DNA of 49,758 nucleotides from Clostridiales bacterium (GTDB lineage Bacteria > Bacillota > Clostridia > SK-Y3): assembly GCA_030156665.1 (NCBI GenBank), contig JASGMB010000032.1:1-49758 (forward strand). The letters are read 5' to 3'. The position numbers and the translations under genes were made by a program. Positions within the stretch are counted from its first letter, which is position 1, and each line of letters starts with the position of its first letter. Under the pieces are notes generated by a model. It made no database searches. It was not told where the DNA came from and was given only the letters and a program-made list of their open reading frames with translations. Shown here in pieces: positions 36,075 through 46,780 of the stretch.

Positions 36075-37346
36075 GTGTTTCAAATTCTAAGGAATGCCTG
36101 GAAAATTCCAGATTTAAGAAAAAGAATTTTGTACACCATAGCGTTATTGATAATTTTTCGCCTCGGTTCTCACATTCCTGTACCGGGAATGGATAAGGCA
36201 GCATTACAGCAATTAATTGGTGGCAACAATTCTCTGTTTGGATTTTTAGATACACTAACAGGTGGCGCTTTCGGTAATGCTACAATATTTGCTATGAGTA
36301 TAACACCTTACATCAATGCCTCAATTATTATGCAACTATTAACTGTTGCAATACCAAGCTTTGAGCGGTTAGCTAAAGAAGGAGAAGAAGGAAGAAAGAT
36401 ACTTGCACAATATACCAGATATGGCACTGTAATTCTTGGATTTATCCAAGCTACAGGCCTATATTTCGGTTTAAGTGGAGCGATTACAGAGCGTGGAATC
36501 TTATCTTTCATTACAATTACTCTTACATTCACTGCTGGTACTGCATTCTTAATGTGGTTAGGTGAGCAGATTACTGAAAAAGGTATTGGAAACGGTATTT
36601 CATTACTTATTTTTGCGGGTATCGTTTCAAGAGGACCAAGTATGGTTAGCGCATTGTATGCAAACTACATTAATAAGAACTTGAACATTTTTACAATCCT
36701 TTTATTTGTTATATTTGCGTTAGGGGTAATAGCAGCAGTAGTTGTTATGAACCAGGCGGAAAGAAGAATTCCAGTCCAGTATGCTAAAAGAGTTGTTGGA
36801 AGAAAAATGTACGGAGGCCAGAGTACACACATACCAATTAAGGTAAGTTTGGCAGGGGTAATTCCAATTATTTTTGCAATGTCTATTATGGCATTCCCCT
36901 CCACTATTGCTCAATTTTTTACACGACCTCAGGCAGGCACTTTTTGGGCTAAGTTTTTAGATTTTATTTCACCAAGTTCATGGTTCTATGGAACATTTTA
37001 TTTTATACTCATTATTTTCTTTACCTATTTCTATACGGCAATATATTTTAACCCTATAGAAATTGCAAATAATATGAAGAAAAACGGTGGCTTCATTCCG
37101 GGTATTAGACCTGGAAAGCCAACTTCCGATTACATTAATAAAGTTCTTTCAAGAATAACATTAGCAGGTGCAGTATTCTTAGGTTTAGTAGCGGTATTGC
37201 CAATATTTATAAACTACGGGATAAAGCTAAATGGTTTGGCTATCGGTGGTACCAGTATTTTGATCGTAGTGAGTGTTGCGCTAGAAACTGTTAAACAATT
37301 AGAATCTCAAATGCTCATGAGACACTATAAAGGTTTTCTTGAATAG
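36075..37346 (+). CDS. secY: Preprotein translocase channel SecY
   Basis: 423 residues, ten membrane helices, the channel of the Sec system. PGMDKAALQQL at the first loop, the plug region, EQITEKGIGNGISLLIFAGI near residue 155 and RRIPVQYAKRVVGR in the cytosolic loop that binds ribosome and SecA. GTG start, with GAGGTGATG inside the rplO end as its binding site, so coupled. Confidence 0.98.
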   Translation: MFQILRNAWKIPDLRKRILYTIALLIIFRLGSHIPVPGMDKAALQQLIGGNNSLFGFLDTLTGGAFGNATIFAMSITPYINASIIMQLLTVAIPSFERLAKEGEEGRKILAQYTRYGTVILGFIQATGLYFGLSGAITERGILSFITITLTFTAGTAFLMWLGEQITEKGIGNGISLLIFAGIVSRGPSMVSALYANYINKNLNIFTILLFVIFALGVIAAVVVMNQAERRIPVQYAKRVVGRKMYGGQSTHIPIKVSLAGVIPIIFAMSIMAFPSTIAQFFTRPQAGTFWAKFLDFISPSSWFYGTFYFILIIFFTYFYTAIYFNPIEIANNMKKNGGFIPGIRPGKPTSDYINKVLSRITLAGAVFLGLVAVLPIFINYGIKLNGLAIGGTSILIVVSVALETVKQLESQMLMRHYKGFLE

Positions 37347-37372
37347 TGCTTCTTAAAGACGGAGGCGAAAGT

Positions 37373-38023
37373 ATGAAGCTAATAATATTAGGTGAACCAG
37401 GGGCAGGAAAGGGAACTCAGGCCGAGATACTTTCACAAAAGTTTAATATTCCTACTATTTCAACCGGGGAAATTATTAGAAATGCAATACGACAAGGGAC
37501 TGCATTAGGGAACGAAGCAAAACAATATATTGATAGAGGTTTGCTTGTTCCGGATAGTGTGGTCATTGATATCATAAAAGATAGATTACATGAGGATGAC
37601 TGTAAAAATGGTTTTATTTTGGATGGTTTTCCTCGGACTGTTCCTCAAGCGGATGCATTAACGAAAATGGGCATTACAATTGATAAAGTTTTAAGTCTGG
37701 AGGTTCCGGAAGAAAAGATCATTCAGAGAATTTCTGGTAGAAGGCAATGTAATGAGTGTGGAGCAACTTACCATGTAATCTATAAACCCCCGAAACAAGA
37801 AAATAAATGTGATGTTTGTGGGGGAGAGCTCATTATGCGTAAAGACGATGCACCTGAAACCGTAAAAAACAGGTTAAGAGTTTACCATGAACAAACCGAG
37901 CCCCTTAAAGATTATTATAAGAATAAAGATTTGTTAGTTGTAGCTTATGGTCAGGAAGAAGTAAAAGATACAACTAAAGAAGTCTTCAAAGCACTTGGAG
38001 TAGAGGATTATGATTACAATTAA
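37373..38023 (+). CDS. adk: Adenylate kinase, zinc-LID type
   Basis: 216 residues; 2 ADP to ATP plus AMP. P-loop [10 protein letters not shown] near residue 7, AMP-binding DGFPRT near 84, and a LID with CNEC and CDVC that binds zinc, as in Gram-positive long forms. ATG 37373 follows ACGGAGGCG. Overlaps map by 14 bases. Confidence 0.98.
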   Translation: MKLIILGEPGAGKGTQAEILSQKFNIPTISTGEIIRNAIRQGTALGNEAKQYIDRGLLVPDSVVIDIIKDRLHEDDCKNGFILDGFPRTVPQADALTKMGITIDKVLSLEVPEEKIIQRISGRRQCNECGATYHVIYKPPKQENKCDVCGGELIMRKDDAPETVKNRLRVYHEQTEPLKDYYKNKDLLVVAYGQEEVKDTTKEVFKALGVEDYDYN

Positions 38024-38759
38024 GTCCGCTAGAGAAATTGAATATATGAGGGAAGCTGGTCGGATTGTAGCGGAGGCCCATAATCTTATAGAAAAGGCTA
38101 TTCGGCCGGGTATTACAACAAAAGAACTAGATAATATTGCAGAACAATATATATTAAGTCAAGGTGCAGTTCCATCCTTTAAAGGCTATAATGGATTTCC
38201 AGCAAGTATATGTGCCTCTGTTAATCATGAAGTGGTTCATGGTTTTCCCGGTTTAAACGAACTAAAAGATGGCGATATTATTAGTATAGATATTGGTGCC
38301 ATGTATAAAGGATATCATGGTGATGCAGCACGTACGCACCCGGTAGGGAATGTAACCGATGAAGCAAAAAGATTAATAAAAGTAACGCGGGAAAGTTTCT
38401 ATGAAGGAATCAAGCATGCTGTAGAAGGCAACAGGTTATCGGATATCTCATCAGCCATTCAAAAATATGTAGAAAATCACGGGTACTCGGTGGTACGTGA
38501 ATTTGTAGGTCATGGTATAGGAAAGAAAATGCATGAAGAACCTCAGATTCCGAATTATGGGCCACCGGGAAGAGGGCCCAGATTACAGACTGGTATGACC
38601 CTGGCGGTTGAACCGATGGTAAATATGGGAAAATATCATGTTAGGATATTACCCAATCAATGGACTGTTGTTACAGTTGATGGGAGTATGTCTGCTCATT
38701 ATGAGCATACCATTGTAATTACTCAGGGAGAAGCAGAAATATTAACCACCACTGAGTGA
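38010..38759 (+). CDS. map: Methionine aminopeptidase type I
   Basis: 249 residues; removes the initiator Met. Metal ligands are visible in [18 protein letters not shown] (two Asp), the [14 protein letters not shown] His, EPMVN Glu and the last Glu in YEHTIVIT. No N-terminal SH3-binding extension. Its start lies inside adk. Confidence 0.97.
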   Translation: MITIKSAREIEYMREAGRIVAEAHNLIEKAIRPGITTKELDNIAEQYILSQGAVPSFKGYNGFPASICASVNHEVVHGFPGLNELKDGDIISIDIGAMYKGYHGDAARTHPVGNVTDEAKRLIKVTRESFYEGIKHAVEGNRLSDISSAIQKYVENHGYSVVREFVGHGIGKKMHEEPQIPNYGPPGRGPRLQTGMTLAVEPMVNMGKYHVRILPNQWTVVTVDGSMSAHYEHTIVITQGEAEILTTTE

Positions 38760-38789
38760 AAAGTTTCTAATGTAGCAGAGGTGATATAA

Positions 38790-39065
38790 ATGGACATATA
38801 TCCCGGAAAAATCGTTTATTCAATAGCCGGGAGAGACCAAGGCAGATATTTTATTATTATCGAAAAGATAGATGAAAATTACGTTTATATCGTTGATGGA
38901 GATATCAGACGCCTTGAGAAGCCGAAGAAAAAAAAGATTAAACACTTACGGTTTATAGGGAAAGACGCACAGCACATTATTGAAAAACTTGAAAAAGGCC
39001 AAAAAATAAACAATTCGGATATAAGGAAGAGTTTAAAGGCTTTTTCAAATAAGTTTGAAACATAA
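38790..39065 (+). CDS. KOW-domain RNA-binding protein (L14e/L6e/L27e-like)
   Basis: 91 residues. The N-terminal half is a KOW fold (YPGKIVYSIAGRDQGRYFII), then a Lys-rich KPKKKKIKHLRF and a helical tail. Such proteins are found between map and infA in many Clostridia and resemble archaeal L14e, but their role is not established. AGAGGTGA precedes ATG. Confidence 0.85.
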   Translation: MDIYPGKIVYSIAGRDQGRYFIIIEKIDENYVYIVDGDIRRLEKPKKKKIKHLRFIGKDAQHIIEKLEKGQKINNSDIRKSLKAFSNKFET

Positions 39066-39106
39066 AAGCAGGAATCTTATAGTCGGGATTAAAGGAGGTT
39101 TTATCC

Positions 39107-39325
39107 TTGGCAAAAGAAGATGTTATTGAAGTTAAAGGAAAAGTAATAGAAGCATTACCTAATGCGATGTTCCAAGTTGAATTAGAAAACGGACATAAAA
39201 TTCTTGCTCATATTTCGGGCAAGTTGAGAATGAACTTTATTAGAATTCTACCGGGAGATACGGTTACTGTGGAACTTTCCCCGTATGATTTGACTCGTGG
39301 GAGAATCACTTGGAGAGCTAAGTAG
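39107..39325 (+). CDS. infA: Translation initiation factor IF-1
   Basis: 72 residues, single OB fold binding the ribosomal A site. [20 protein letters not shown], then [20 protein letters not shown] and [14 protein letters not shown] start after AAAGGAGG. Confidence 0.98.
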   Translation: MAKEDVIEVKGKVIEALPNAMFQVELENGHKILAHISGKLRMNFIRILPGDTVTVELSPYDLTRGRITWRAK

Positions 39326-39351
39326 GTATTTCATATAACATTAGGTAGTAG

Positions 39352-39498
<147 letters not shown>

Positions 39499-39500
39499 AT

Positions 39501-39536
39501 TAATTGACAATTGACAGTTGACAATTGTCAATTAAT
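39501..39536. repeat. Short-word repeat after rpmJ
   Basis: Three successive TTGACA(A/G)TTGACA-like words that fold on themselves (TTGACAATTGTCAA palindrome). Part of the CAGTT/GACA word family found in other gaps of the operon. Confidence 0.65.
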
Positions 39537-39663
39537 GCTGTAAAAATATAAAGGGTTAACTATATATCTATATTGATATATTTTGTGCAATTTTCAGTTA
39601 TGTAAATAATTTGTTAAGTGCGGCTGCATAACCTTATAGAAGGTTATGACTTAACAATTATTT

Positions 39664-39772
39664 TATAATGAGCGAAGTTTAAAATTCAATATTTCCTTAA
39701 TACAAACTTCGCGAATTTCATCGATAACTACCTTAATTTATTTATAATTTTAAAGTGCGTTTCAATCTCAAT
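39664..39772 (-). repeat. ATCGATAAC-family repeat, copy 3
   Basis: Read on the minus strand it aligns with 28501-28680: GCGAAGTTT/AAACTTCGC hairpin, AATATTTCCTTAAT, AATTTCATCGATAAC (39714-39728) and the flank TTCAATCTCAAT. It occupies most of the 310-base rpmJ-rpsM gap. Confidence 0.85.
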
Positions 39773-39808
39773 CTATATATGTTTATAGTCTAGGAGGTGT
39801 AAAGTAGA

Positions 39809-40177
39809 ATGGCGAGAATCGCTGGTGTTGATTTACCAAGAGAAAAGCGTGTAGAAATAGGATTAACATATATATTCGGCATTGGTCGCAAAAGATCCAA
39901 TGAAATTCTTAATAAAACAGGTATTAATCCTGATACAAGAGTAAGAGACCTTACAGACGATGAAGTTGCAAAACTAAGAGAAGTTATTGACAAGGAATAT
40001 AGAGTTGAAGGTGATTTGAGAAGACAAATTGCACTTGACATCAAGAGACTTATTGAAATTGGATGTTATAGAGGTTACAGGCACAGAAGAGGACTTCCAG
40101 TAAGAGGACAAAGAACAAAAACGAATGCTAGAACAAGAAAAGGTCCTAAGAGAACCGTTGCAGGTAAGAAAAAGTAA
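39809..40177 (+). CDS. rpsM: 30S ribosomal protein S13
   Basis: 122 residues, head protein contacting 50S and P-site t[34 protein letters not shown] and the [19 protein letters not shown] tail. AGGAGGTG precedes. First gene of the alpha part. Confidence 0.98.
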   Translation: MARIAGVDLPREKRVEIGLTYIFGIGRKRSNEILNKTGINPDTRVRDLTDDEVAKLREVIDKEYRVEGDLRRQIALDIKRLIEIGCYRGYRHRRGLPVRGQRTKTNARTRKGPKRTVAGKKK

Positions 40178-40196
40178 AAGGAGGGAATGAGCAAAG

Positions 40197-40589
40197 ATGG
40201 CTAAGGCAAAAAGAACCACACGTAAACGTCGTGAACGTAAAAATATTGAACGTGGTGCTGCACACATTCGTTCAACATTTAACAATACAATTGTGACTCT
40301 TACCGATGTTGCCGGAAATGCAATTTCATGGGCTAGTGCTGGTGGATTAGGTTTTAGAGGTTCAAGAAAAAGTACGCCATTTGCTGCACAAATGGCAGCT
40401 GAAACTGCAGCAAAAGCAGCGATGGAACATGGGTTAAAAACAGTTGAAGTTTATGTAAAAGGACCCGGTTCAGGAAGAGAAGCTGCAATCAGGGCGTTAC
40501 AAGCTGCAGGATTAGAAGTTAGTTTAATTAAAGATGTAACGCCTATTCCTCATAATGGTTGTAGACCACCTAAAAGAAGAAGAGTATAA
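40197..40589 (+). CDS. rpsK: 30S ribosomal protein S11
   Basis: 130 residues, platform protein near the E site. [38 protein letters not shown] and the end [15 protein letters not shown]. Confidence 0.98.
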   Translation: MAKAKRTTRKRRERKNIERGAAHIRSTFNNTIVTLTDVAGNAISWASAGGLGFRGSRKSTPFAAQMAAETAAKAAMEHGLKTVEVYVKGPGSGREAAIRALQAAGLEVSLIKDVTPIPHNGCRPPKRRRV

Positions 40590-40591
40590 TT

Positions 40592-40676
40592 AGTTACCAG
40601 TTAACAGTTATCAGTTCACGGAATTTTAATAAGTTTAAATATTCAAAACTGTGAACCGTGAACTAAATTCTAATTA
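40592..40676. repeat. Short-word inverted repeat between rpsK and rpsD
   Basis: TTAGTTACCAGTTAACAG and GTTATCAGTTCACGG are answered by CCGTGAACTAAATTC, forming a long imperfect hairpin in a 172-base gap. Confidence 0.6.
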
Positions 40677-40761
40677 TTATTGCAGTGCGATTGCGATAAC
40701 TACACAGAGTAGTATATAAATAGAGATAGAGTGGATAGAAATATAGGAGGTGTAAACATAT

Positions 40762-41388
40762 ATGGCAAGATACACTGGAGCAGTATGTAGACTTTGCCGT
40801 AGAGAAGGGCAAAAGCTGTTTCTCAAAGGTGAAAGATGTTATACTGATAAATGTGCAATTGCAAGAAGAGCATATGCTCCTGGGCAGCATGGACAGAATA
40901 GAAAGAAATTATCAGAATACGGTATACAGTTAAGAGAAAAGCAAAAAGCTAGAAGATATTACGGAGTATTGGAAAGCCAATTCGAAAAGTATTTTGAAAT
41001 GGCTACCAAGAAAAAAGGTATTACAGGTGAAAATCTATTACAAATCCTTGAGAGCAGATTGGATAATGTAGTTTATAGATTAGGTCTTGCTACTTCTAGA
41101 CCAGAAGCAAGACAGCTTGTAAGACATGGACACTTTGAGGTAAATGGTAGAAAGGTTAATATTCCTTCCTTTCTATTAAAAGAAGGCGACGTTATTGCTG
41201 TAAGAGAAAAAAGTAGAAATTCAGCAAAAATTAAGTCTATTCTTGAATCGACAGAAGGTAAAGTTATTCCAAAATGGTTGGATATGAATAGAGACACACT
41301 TGAAGGAAAAGTAATCAATCTTGCTTCTAGAGAGGATATTGACTTACCGCTTGAAGAGCACTTAATCGTAGAGTTATACTCTAAGTAA
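40762..41388 (+). CDS. rpsD: 30S ribosomal protein S4
   Basis: 208 residues, assembly initiator. Zinc form: CRLC and [11 protein letters not shown] at the N-terminus. The S4 domain [20 protein letters not shown] is near residue 94. AGGAGGTG precedes the ATG. Confidence 0.98.
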   Translation: MARYTGAVCRLCRREGQKLFLKGERCYTDKCAIARRAYAPGQHGQNRKKLSEYGIQLREKQKARRYYGVLESQFEKYFEMATKKKGITGENLLQILESRLDNVVYRLGLATSRPEARQLVRHGHFEVNGRKVNIPSFLLKEGDVIAVREKSRNSAKIKSILESTEGKVIPKWLDMNRDTLEGKVINLASREDIDLPLEEHLIVELYSK

Positions 41389-41511
41389 TGAGTGGTTGGG
41401 AGTTTGGAATAAAAGATAGAGAGTAGATGGCATATGTTTTTACGCCATTTTATAAAGTGAATCAGTTGCCCTCGAAACGTTATAAAAAAAGTATTCAGGG
41501 GAGGGTTATAA

Positions 41512-42459
41512 ATGATAGAAATTGAGAAGCCAAAAATTGAATGTATTGAAGTAAGCGACGACAACACATATGGAAAATATGTAGTAGAGCCTCTTGAAAG
41601 AGGTTATGGCACAACACTGGGAAATTCTTTAAGAAGAATCCTATTATCATCTCTACCTGGAGTTGCTGCAACTTCTGTAAAGATTGACGGTGTATTACAT
41701 GAATTTTCGACAATTCCAGGGGTAAAAGAAGATGTGACAGAAATTATTCTGAATATCAAAAATCTTGCAGCAAAAATTTATTCAGACGAGTCAAAAGTAG
41801 TATATATTGAAGCTGAAGGAGAAGGAGAAATTAAAGCAAAAGATATTAAAATTGATGCCGATGTTGAAATTCTCAATCCCGATCTTCATATTGCAACTTT
41901 GAACGAAGATGCAAAGTTATATATGGAAATAACCCTGAGCAAGGGAAGAGGATATGTGTCAGCAGAAAAAAATAAACTTCCCGGTCAGCCTATAGGTTTA
42001 ATCCCTGTAGATTCAATATATACGCCTGTGCACAAAGTCAACTATACAGTAGAAAATACACGTGTAGGTCAAGTAACAGATTATGACAAATTAACTTTAG
42101 AAGTTTGGACAAACGGTACCATTAAACCTGATGAAGCAATAAGCCTTGGTGCGAAGATTTTAAGTGAACATCTCAACTTATTTATAGACCTTACTGACCA
42201 TGCAAGAAATACTGAAATAATGGTTGAAAAAGAGGAAACAAAGAAGGAAAAAGTTTTAGAAATGACAATTGAAGAACTTGACTTATCAGTAAGATCATAC
42301 AACTGCTTAAAAAGAGCTGGCATTAATACGGTTGAAGATCTTATCAGCAGAAGTGAAGAAGATATGATGAAGGTAAGAAATTTAGGCCGAAAGTCTCTTG
42401 AAGAGGTAATCAATAAGTTAGACGCTTTGGGATTGTCACTTGCACCAAATGAAGAATAA
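41512..42459 (+). CDS. rpoA: RNA polymerase alpha subunit
   Basis: 315 residues. N-terminal dimerisation domain with [20 protein letters not shown], linker near residue 230, C-terminal domain with [16 protein letters not shown] and [11 protein letters not shown], which binds UP elements and activators. GGGGAGGG precedes ATG. Confidence 0.98.
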   Translation: MIEIEKPKIECIEVSDDNTYGKYVVEPLERGYGTTLGNSLRRILLSSLPGVAATSVKIDGVLHEFSTIPGVKEDVTEIILNIKNLAAKIYSDESKVVYIEAEGEGEIKAKDIKIDADVEILNPDLHIATLNEDAKLYMEITLSKGRGYVSAEKNKLPGQPIGLIPVDSIYTPVHKVNYTVENTRVGQVTDYDKLTLEVWTNGTIKPDEAISLGAKILSEHLNLFIDLTDHARNTEIMVEKEETKKEKVLEMTIEELDLSVRSYNCLKRAGINTVEDLISRSEEDMMKVRNLGRKSLEEVINKLDALGLSLAPNEE

Positions 42460-42465
42460 TTCTTA

Positions 42466-42542
42466 GTTTACAGTTTATAGTTCACAGCGTATTCAATAAA
42501 GAAACACTGTGAACTGTCAACCGTAAACAGTGAATTGTTCAC
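42466..42542. repeat. Imperfect hairpin of short words between rpoA and rplQ
   Basis: AGTTTACAGTTTATAG and TTCACAG on the left, CTGTGAACTGTCAACCGTAAAC on the right, with a loop near 42500. Same word family as at 40592 and 39501. The rpoA-rplQ gap is 175 bases. Confidence 0.6.
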
Positions 42543-42634
42543 AAAAATATGATTTAAATAAGTTTGTTGTGCTAGACGTTTACTGATATAAAATATGGTG
42601 ATGAAGTATACTTAGCAAAGGAGGTATAGAAATT

Positions 42635-42976
42635 ATGCCTGGTACTAGAAAATTAGGTCGTCCTACAGATCAAAGGCGAGCAATGTTAAGAAACCTTGTT
42701 ACTTCTGTTTTGGAAAGCGGTAGAATAGAAACTACTGTAGCTAGAGCAAAAGAAGTAAGAAGTATGGCTGAAAAAATGATCACGTTAGGTAAAGAAGGCT
42801 CTCTTCATTCAAGAAGACAGGCACTTGCATATATAACAAAAGAGGATGTCGTTAAAAAATTATTTGATGAAATTGCACCAAAGTATGCTGATAGACAAGG
42901 CGGTTATACTAGAATAGTAAAAATGGGTCCTAGAAGAGGGGACGCAGCAGAAATGGCGATAATAGAATTAGTGTAA
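42635..42976 (+). CDS. rplQ: 50S ribosomal protein L17
   Basis: 113 residues, near the tunnel exit. [20 protein letters not shown] and the end [25 protein letters not shown] precedes. Last gene of the ribosomal operon. Confidence 0.98.
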   Translation: MPGTRKLGRPTDQRRAMLRNLVTSVLESGRIETTVARAKEVRSMAEKMITLGKEGSLHSRRQALAYITKEDVVKKLFDEIAPKYADRQGGYTRIVKMGPRRGDAAEMAIIELV

Positions 42977-43068
42977 ATAGTGTACAGTGGACAGTGCATA
43001 GCGGACAGTTAATTTGCTTGCCTCTTGCACTTCTGACTTGTGCTTATTTTAAATTATGTTTTGTTATT

Positions 43069-43106
43069 AAACAGGATATTAAACACATATGTTTAATATC
43101 CTGTTT
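43069..43106 (+). terminator. Terminator hairpin of the ribosomal operon
   Basis: Perfect 16-bp stem (43069-43084 with 43091-43106) with a six-base loop; the 3' arm ends in TTT. The T tract is short. Confidence 0.75.
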
Positions 43107-43130
43107 GCGTTTAAATGTTTAGTATCTTTT

Positions 43131-43232
43131 ATAATTAACCAACTTTAAAACTAAATATTACGATTTAAAGTTGGTTAATTTCATCGATAACTACATTAAT
43201 TTATTTTAAATTTAGATATTGGTTATCGATAT
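43131..43232 (+). repeat. ATCGATAAC-family repeat, copy 4 (full element)
   Basis: Left hairpin ATTAACCAACTTTAAA/TTTAAAGTTGGTTAAT (43134-43149 with 43164-43179), then ATCGATAAC at 43183-43191 and GTTATCGAT at 43222-43230. About 95% identical to 46531-46632 over 100 bases. Confidence 0.9.
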
Positions 43233-43408
43233 TATTACTAGGAAGATTTAAATATATTTTAGAATGACTTAACTACTATTGGCGAACAATAACTTTAATA
43301 ATAAAATCAATTAACTAAAAGTAGTGAATAGTATAGATAGCAACATAAATAAATTTTACTGTAAGCTATCAGCTGTACACTTTACACTACTACTGGGAGG
43401 TTTACATT

Positions 43409-44275
43409 ATGTGGCTTGCAGATAACTGGGAAGATTACGAATTGATAGATACAGGTGATGGTGAAAAATTAGAAAGATGGGGGCAATATATATTAAGACG
43501 CCCTGATCCTCAAGTTATTTGGCCAATAAAATCTGAAACGGATATGTGGGAAAAAAATCATGGACATTATCATCGGAGCAATAAGGGCGGCGGCAGTTGG
43601 GAATTTTTTTGCAAACTGCCGGAAAGATGGTCTATATCCTACAAGGATTTATCTTTTTATATTAAACCAATGGGCTTTAAGCACACCGGGTTGTTTCCGG
43701 AACAGGCAGTAAACTGGGAATGGATTATACAAAAGATTCAAACCCGGTCCCAATCTGTAAGAGTTTTGAATTTATTTGCTTACACCGGGGGAGCGACAGT
43801 AGCTGCTGCATATGCTGGAGCGGAAGTTTGTCATGTAGATGCAGCAAAAGGCATGGTAGGATGGGCGAAGGAAAATTTAGCGCTTTCAAAACTTGGGGAT
43901 CGTCCGGTACGATTTATAGTAGATGATGTAGTGAAGTTTGTACAGCGGGAAAAACGCAGAGGCCGACAATACGATGGCATCATAATGGATCCACCGTCAT
44001 ATGGCAGGGGACCAAAAGGAGAGATATGGAAAATAGAAGAAGAATTATACCGATTAATACAATTGTGTTTGGACGTATTATCCCCGAATCCGTTATTTTT
44101 CCTTATCAATTCCTATACGACAGGCCTGGCACCTACAGTACTAAAAAATATATTAACCATATCCCTTGGAGAGAAATATGAAGGACATGTTACTGCTGAT
44201 GAAATTGGCATTCCAATTTCAAATTCAGAGATTGTCTTACCATGTGGTGCGTCGGGAAGATGGGAGGCAAAATAA
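43409..44275 (+). CDS. Class I SAM-dependent methyltransferase (RlmI/RlmK-like)
   Basis: 288 residues. The SAM site NLFAYTGGATVAAAYAGAEV is near residue 120, with VDAAKGMVGWAKEN, and the catalytic IMDPPSYGRGPKGE near 191, the motif of RlmI/RlmK-type 23S rRNA (m5C/m7G) methyltransferases. No PUA or THUMP domain, so RNA target is unsure. GGGAGG precedes ATG. Preceded by a long spacer with repeats, so probably has its own promoter. Confidence 0.82.
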   Translation: MWLADNWEDYELIDTGDGEKLERWGQYILRRPDPQVIWPIKSETDMWEKNHGHYHRSNKGGGSWEFFCKLPERWSISYKDLSFYIKPMGFKHTGLFPEQAVNWEWIIQKIQTRSQSVRVLNLFAYTGGATVAAAYAGAEVCHVDAAKGMVGWAKENLALSKLGDRPVRFIVDDVVKFVQREKRRGRQYDGIIMDPPSYGRGPKGEIWKIEEELYRLIQLCLDVLSPNPLFFLINSYTTGLAPTVLKNILTISLGEKYEGHVTADEIGIPISNSEIVLPCGASGRWEAK

Positions 44276-44360
44276 GACAATCGCCTTCGGCGAATTGATG
44301 TGCCTTTTGGCACAAAAATTAAGGTAGATTGTCTTGATATTATGCTTCGCTTCATAATAA
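44276..44360 (-). repeat. 86-bp multi-hairpin repeat, copy 2
   Basis: Reverse complement of 1199-1284 with about 95% identity. Begins on the base after the methyltransferase stop. AATAAGACAATCG occurs at both edges (44271-44283 and 44356-44368), which looks like a repeated unit boundary or a target duplication. Confidence 0.8.
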
Positions 44361-44367
44361 GACAATC

Positions 44368-44390
44368 GAGAATGCAGATTGTGCATTCTC
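44368..44390. terminator. Hairpin between convergent genes
   Basis: Perfect 9-bp stem GAGAATGCA/TGCATTCTC with a five-base loop. Probably terminates transcription in one or both directions, though T tracts are weak. Confidence 0.55.
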
Positions 44391-44397
44391 AATTGAA

Positions 44398-45357
44398 TTA
44401 TACTCCTTCTTCCAATTTTTTAACCGGAAATTTTATTTGATCTGTTTCAAATACGCTACCTTTTAAATAGTTCAACACGCCGCCGTCTTTAAAATCGAAC
44501 ACTACTTTATAAGCCCATAATGCTTGATGTTTTGCACCAAACTCACGATTGAACTGCCTATTTCCATACTTATCATCACCAAGAATGGGGTAGCCTATAT
44601 AGGCCATATGGGCACGAATTTGATGTGTTCTTCCGGTAATCAGTTCAATTTCCAAACGACTCATGTGACTACCGGAAGATAGTACACGATAGCGTGTGAT
44701 AATGGTCAGTGCATCTTTTTGGGGTACATCGGTTATGTATACCAGACTTTTGTATTTATTTTTGATTAGATAATGCTTTAGCTCTGCCTGTTTTGGGACT
44801 GGACATCCTTTAACTATACATTGATAGTATTTTTTTATTTCTCTATGTTTAATTTTTGAGAGCATGACTTTTAAAGCTTCGGGTGTTTTAGCAATGATAA
44901 CAATACCGCCTGTATAGTGGTCCAATCTATGACATAATGCAGGTGGGAAACTATCCGGTTGATCGGGATGATACTCACCTTTCTGCTTAAGATAGTGAAC
45001 AGCCAAATCAATAAGCGTCATTTCTCCTGTATTTTTATCAGGATGAACTGAAATGCCCGGTTGTTTATTCACCAATAATAGATTCTGGTCTTCGTATACA
45101 ATCTGGAATGGCAGAGAATGGGTGGCTTCTTGTTGAGCAGCAAAATTACCGTATAAAATTTCATCTTTTATGTATATCATAAGCTCATCACCAAAATGAA
45201 GTACAATATTCTGATTGATTTTAATTCCGTTCACCCTAATATCCTTTTTACGTAAAGCCTTGTATATAGCACTTTTAGGTAAACTTTTAAATTTGTCCAT
45301 AAGAAATCTATCCAATTTTTTTTGATGATATTCCTGCGGTACAGTGATAGTGACCAT
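44398..45357 (-). CDS. RluA-family 23S rRNA pseudouridine synthase, paralogue 2
   Basis: 319 residues with the same layout as 24779-25732: S4 domain (QKKLDRFLMDKFKSLPKSAI near residue 13), catalytic Asp in CHRLDHYTGGIVIIAK, and the ELITGRTHQIRAHMAYIGYP motif. The C-terminus FDFKDGGVLNYLKGSVF has a matching segment in the other copy, so the two are close paralogues specific to this lineage. Confidence 0.9.
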   Translation of the reverse strand: MVTITVPQEYHQKKLDRFLMDKFKSLPKSAIYKALRKKDIRVNGIKINQNIVLHFGDELMIYIKDEILYGNFAAQQEATHSLPFQIVYEDQNLLLVNKQPGISVHPDKNTGEMTLIDLAVHYLKQKGEYHPDQPDSFPPALCHRLDHYTGGIVIIAKTPEALKVMLSKIKHREIKKYYQCIVKGCPVPKQAELKHYLIKNKYKSLVYITDVPQKDALTIITRYRVLSSGSHMSRLEIELITGRTHQIRAHMAYIGYPILGDDKYGNRQFNREFGAKHQALWAYKVVFDFKDGGVLNYLKGSVFETDQIKFPVKKLEEGV

Positions 45358-45609
45358 TTTGTTACTCCCTTACAATAGTGTACAGTAAAATATAAAAGAA
45401 TCTAAGAAAAAAGATTTAAAAGAGATAAAATAGCTTCACGTAATCATAAAGATTTACTATTTAGCTTAACCATGTGAATGTAATATTATTATATATTAAC
45501 TTTTATGAAGGAACAATAAGGTTATCAATTTTGCGATGATGATCCATTTCATAATGTCAAATCAGATATGAGTCATTAGGATTGCTGTGCACTAATTAAA
45601 AAAACTATT

Positions 45610-45636
45610 TTGATATTTGAGAAAATACAGTATAAT
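45610..45636 (+). promoter_or_regulatory. Candidate promoter of the ecf-truA operon
   Basis: TTGATA at 45610-45615 and TATAAT at 45631-45636 (15-base spacer; an overlapping TAATAT gives 17). The rest of the 319-base gap 45358-45676 holds nothing else I recognise. Confidence 0.5.
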
Positions 45637-45676
45637 ATATAATTAGTGTAATAAAAAATACAAGAGAGGTTTTATA

Positions 45677-46534
45677 ATGGGAGAGATGATTAATACCATT
45701 AATGTTGATTATACATATAGTCATGAAGAAAATCAAAAGGTAGAATTAGTGTTGAATAATGTGAACTTAAAAGTGGATAAAGGTGAGTTTATAACCATTC
45801 TGGGGCATAACGGTTCGGGTAAATCGACATTGGCAAAGCACTTTAATGCACTATTGCTGCCTGCCGGTGGTACAGTGTTTATTAAGCATATGGATACTTC
45901 TGATGAAAACTATCGCTGGGATATTAGACAAACTGTAGGAATGGTATTTCAAAATCCGGATAATCAAATTGTAGCAACCATTGTAGAAGAAGATGTGGCT
46001 TTTGGTCCTGAAAACTTAGGTATTCTGCCTTCCGAGATTAGAGAAAGAGTTGATTATGCTTTAAAAGTAGTAGGGATGTATGAATACAGAAAGCATGCAC
46101 CACATTTACTTTCAGGTGGGCAAAAACAGCGAATAGCTATTGCCGGTGTTATCGCTATGAAGCCCGAATGTATTGTACTGGATGAACCGACTGCCATGTT
46201 AGATCCAATAGGAAGAAGAGAAGTATTGGATACCATAAAAAAGCTAAACAAGGAAGAGGGGATCACAGTAATACTTATTACACACTATATGGATGAAGCA
46301 GTAGAGTCAGATAGAATTGTAGTAATGGAAAAAGGTAATATTGTTATGGATGGAAGTCCGAAAGAGGTTTTTAGTAAAGTGGAAAAACTGAAAGAGGTAG
46401 GATTGGATGTGCCTCAAGTAACTGAGCTGGCGTATGAATTAAGAGCGGCAGGAGTAAATGTAAGACAGGATATATTAACGGTGGATGAATGCGTAGACGA
46501 ACTGGCACGATTAATAAATAATGCAGAATTATAA
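45677..46534 (+). CDS. ecfA1: ECF transporter ATPase A1
   Basis: 285-residue ATPase of the energy-coupling factor module used for vitamin uptake with several S-components. Walker [19 protein letters not shown] near residue 41, Q-loop FQNPDNQIV, signature [13 protein letters not shown], Walker [14 protein letters not shown], and the C-terminal helical extension that binds EcfT. The classic rplQ-ecfA1-ecfA2-ecfT-truA order is kept, but interrupted here by the methyltransferase and RluA genes. Confidence 0.96.
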   Translation: MGEMINTINVDYTYSHEENQKVELVLNNVNLKVDKGEFITILGHNGSGKSTLAKHFNALLLPAGGTVFIKHMDTSDENYRWDIRQTVGMVFQNPDNQIVATIVEEDVAFGPENLGILPSEIRERVDYALKVVGMYEYRKHAPHLLSGGQKQRIAIAGVIAMKPECIVLDEPTAMLDPIGRREVLDTIKKLNKEEGITVILITHYMDEAVESDRIVVMEKGNIVMDGSPKEVFSKVEKLKEVGLDVPQVTELAYELRAAGVNVRQDILTVDECVDELARLINNAEL

Positions 46535-46632
46535 TTAACCAACGTTAAAACTAAATATTATGATTTAAAGTTGGTTAATTTCATCGATAACTAGATTCAT
46601 TTATTTTAAATTCAGATATTGGTTATCGATAT
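46531..46632 (+). repeat. ATCGATAAC-family repeat, copy 5 (full element)
   Basis: Begins inside the ecfA1 stop codon and aligns with 43131-43232 base for base, about five changes in 100. Same left hairpin and ATCGATAAC/GTTATCGAT ends (46583-46591, 46622-46630). Confidence 0.9.
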
Positions 46633-46780
46633 AATAGATGAAGTTAAAAATATAGGGAAAATATGATGAATTAGCAGATGAAAAGAATAATAAAGGAATT
46701 ATCAGCATTTTATTACGACAGTCCTATAGGAATTAGTTTTTTAATTCTAATTCTGCATTTATGAAGTTGGGGGAATGGTA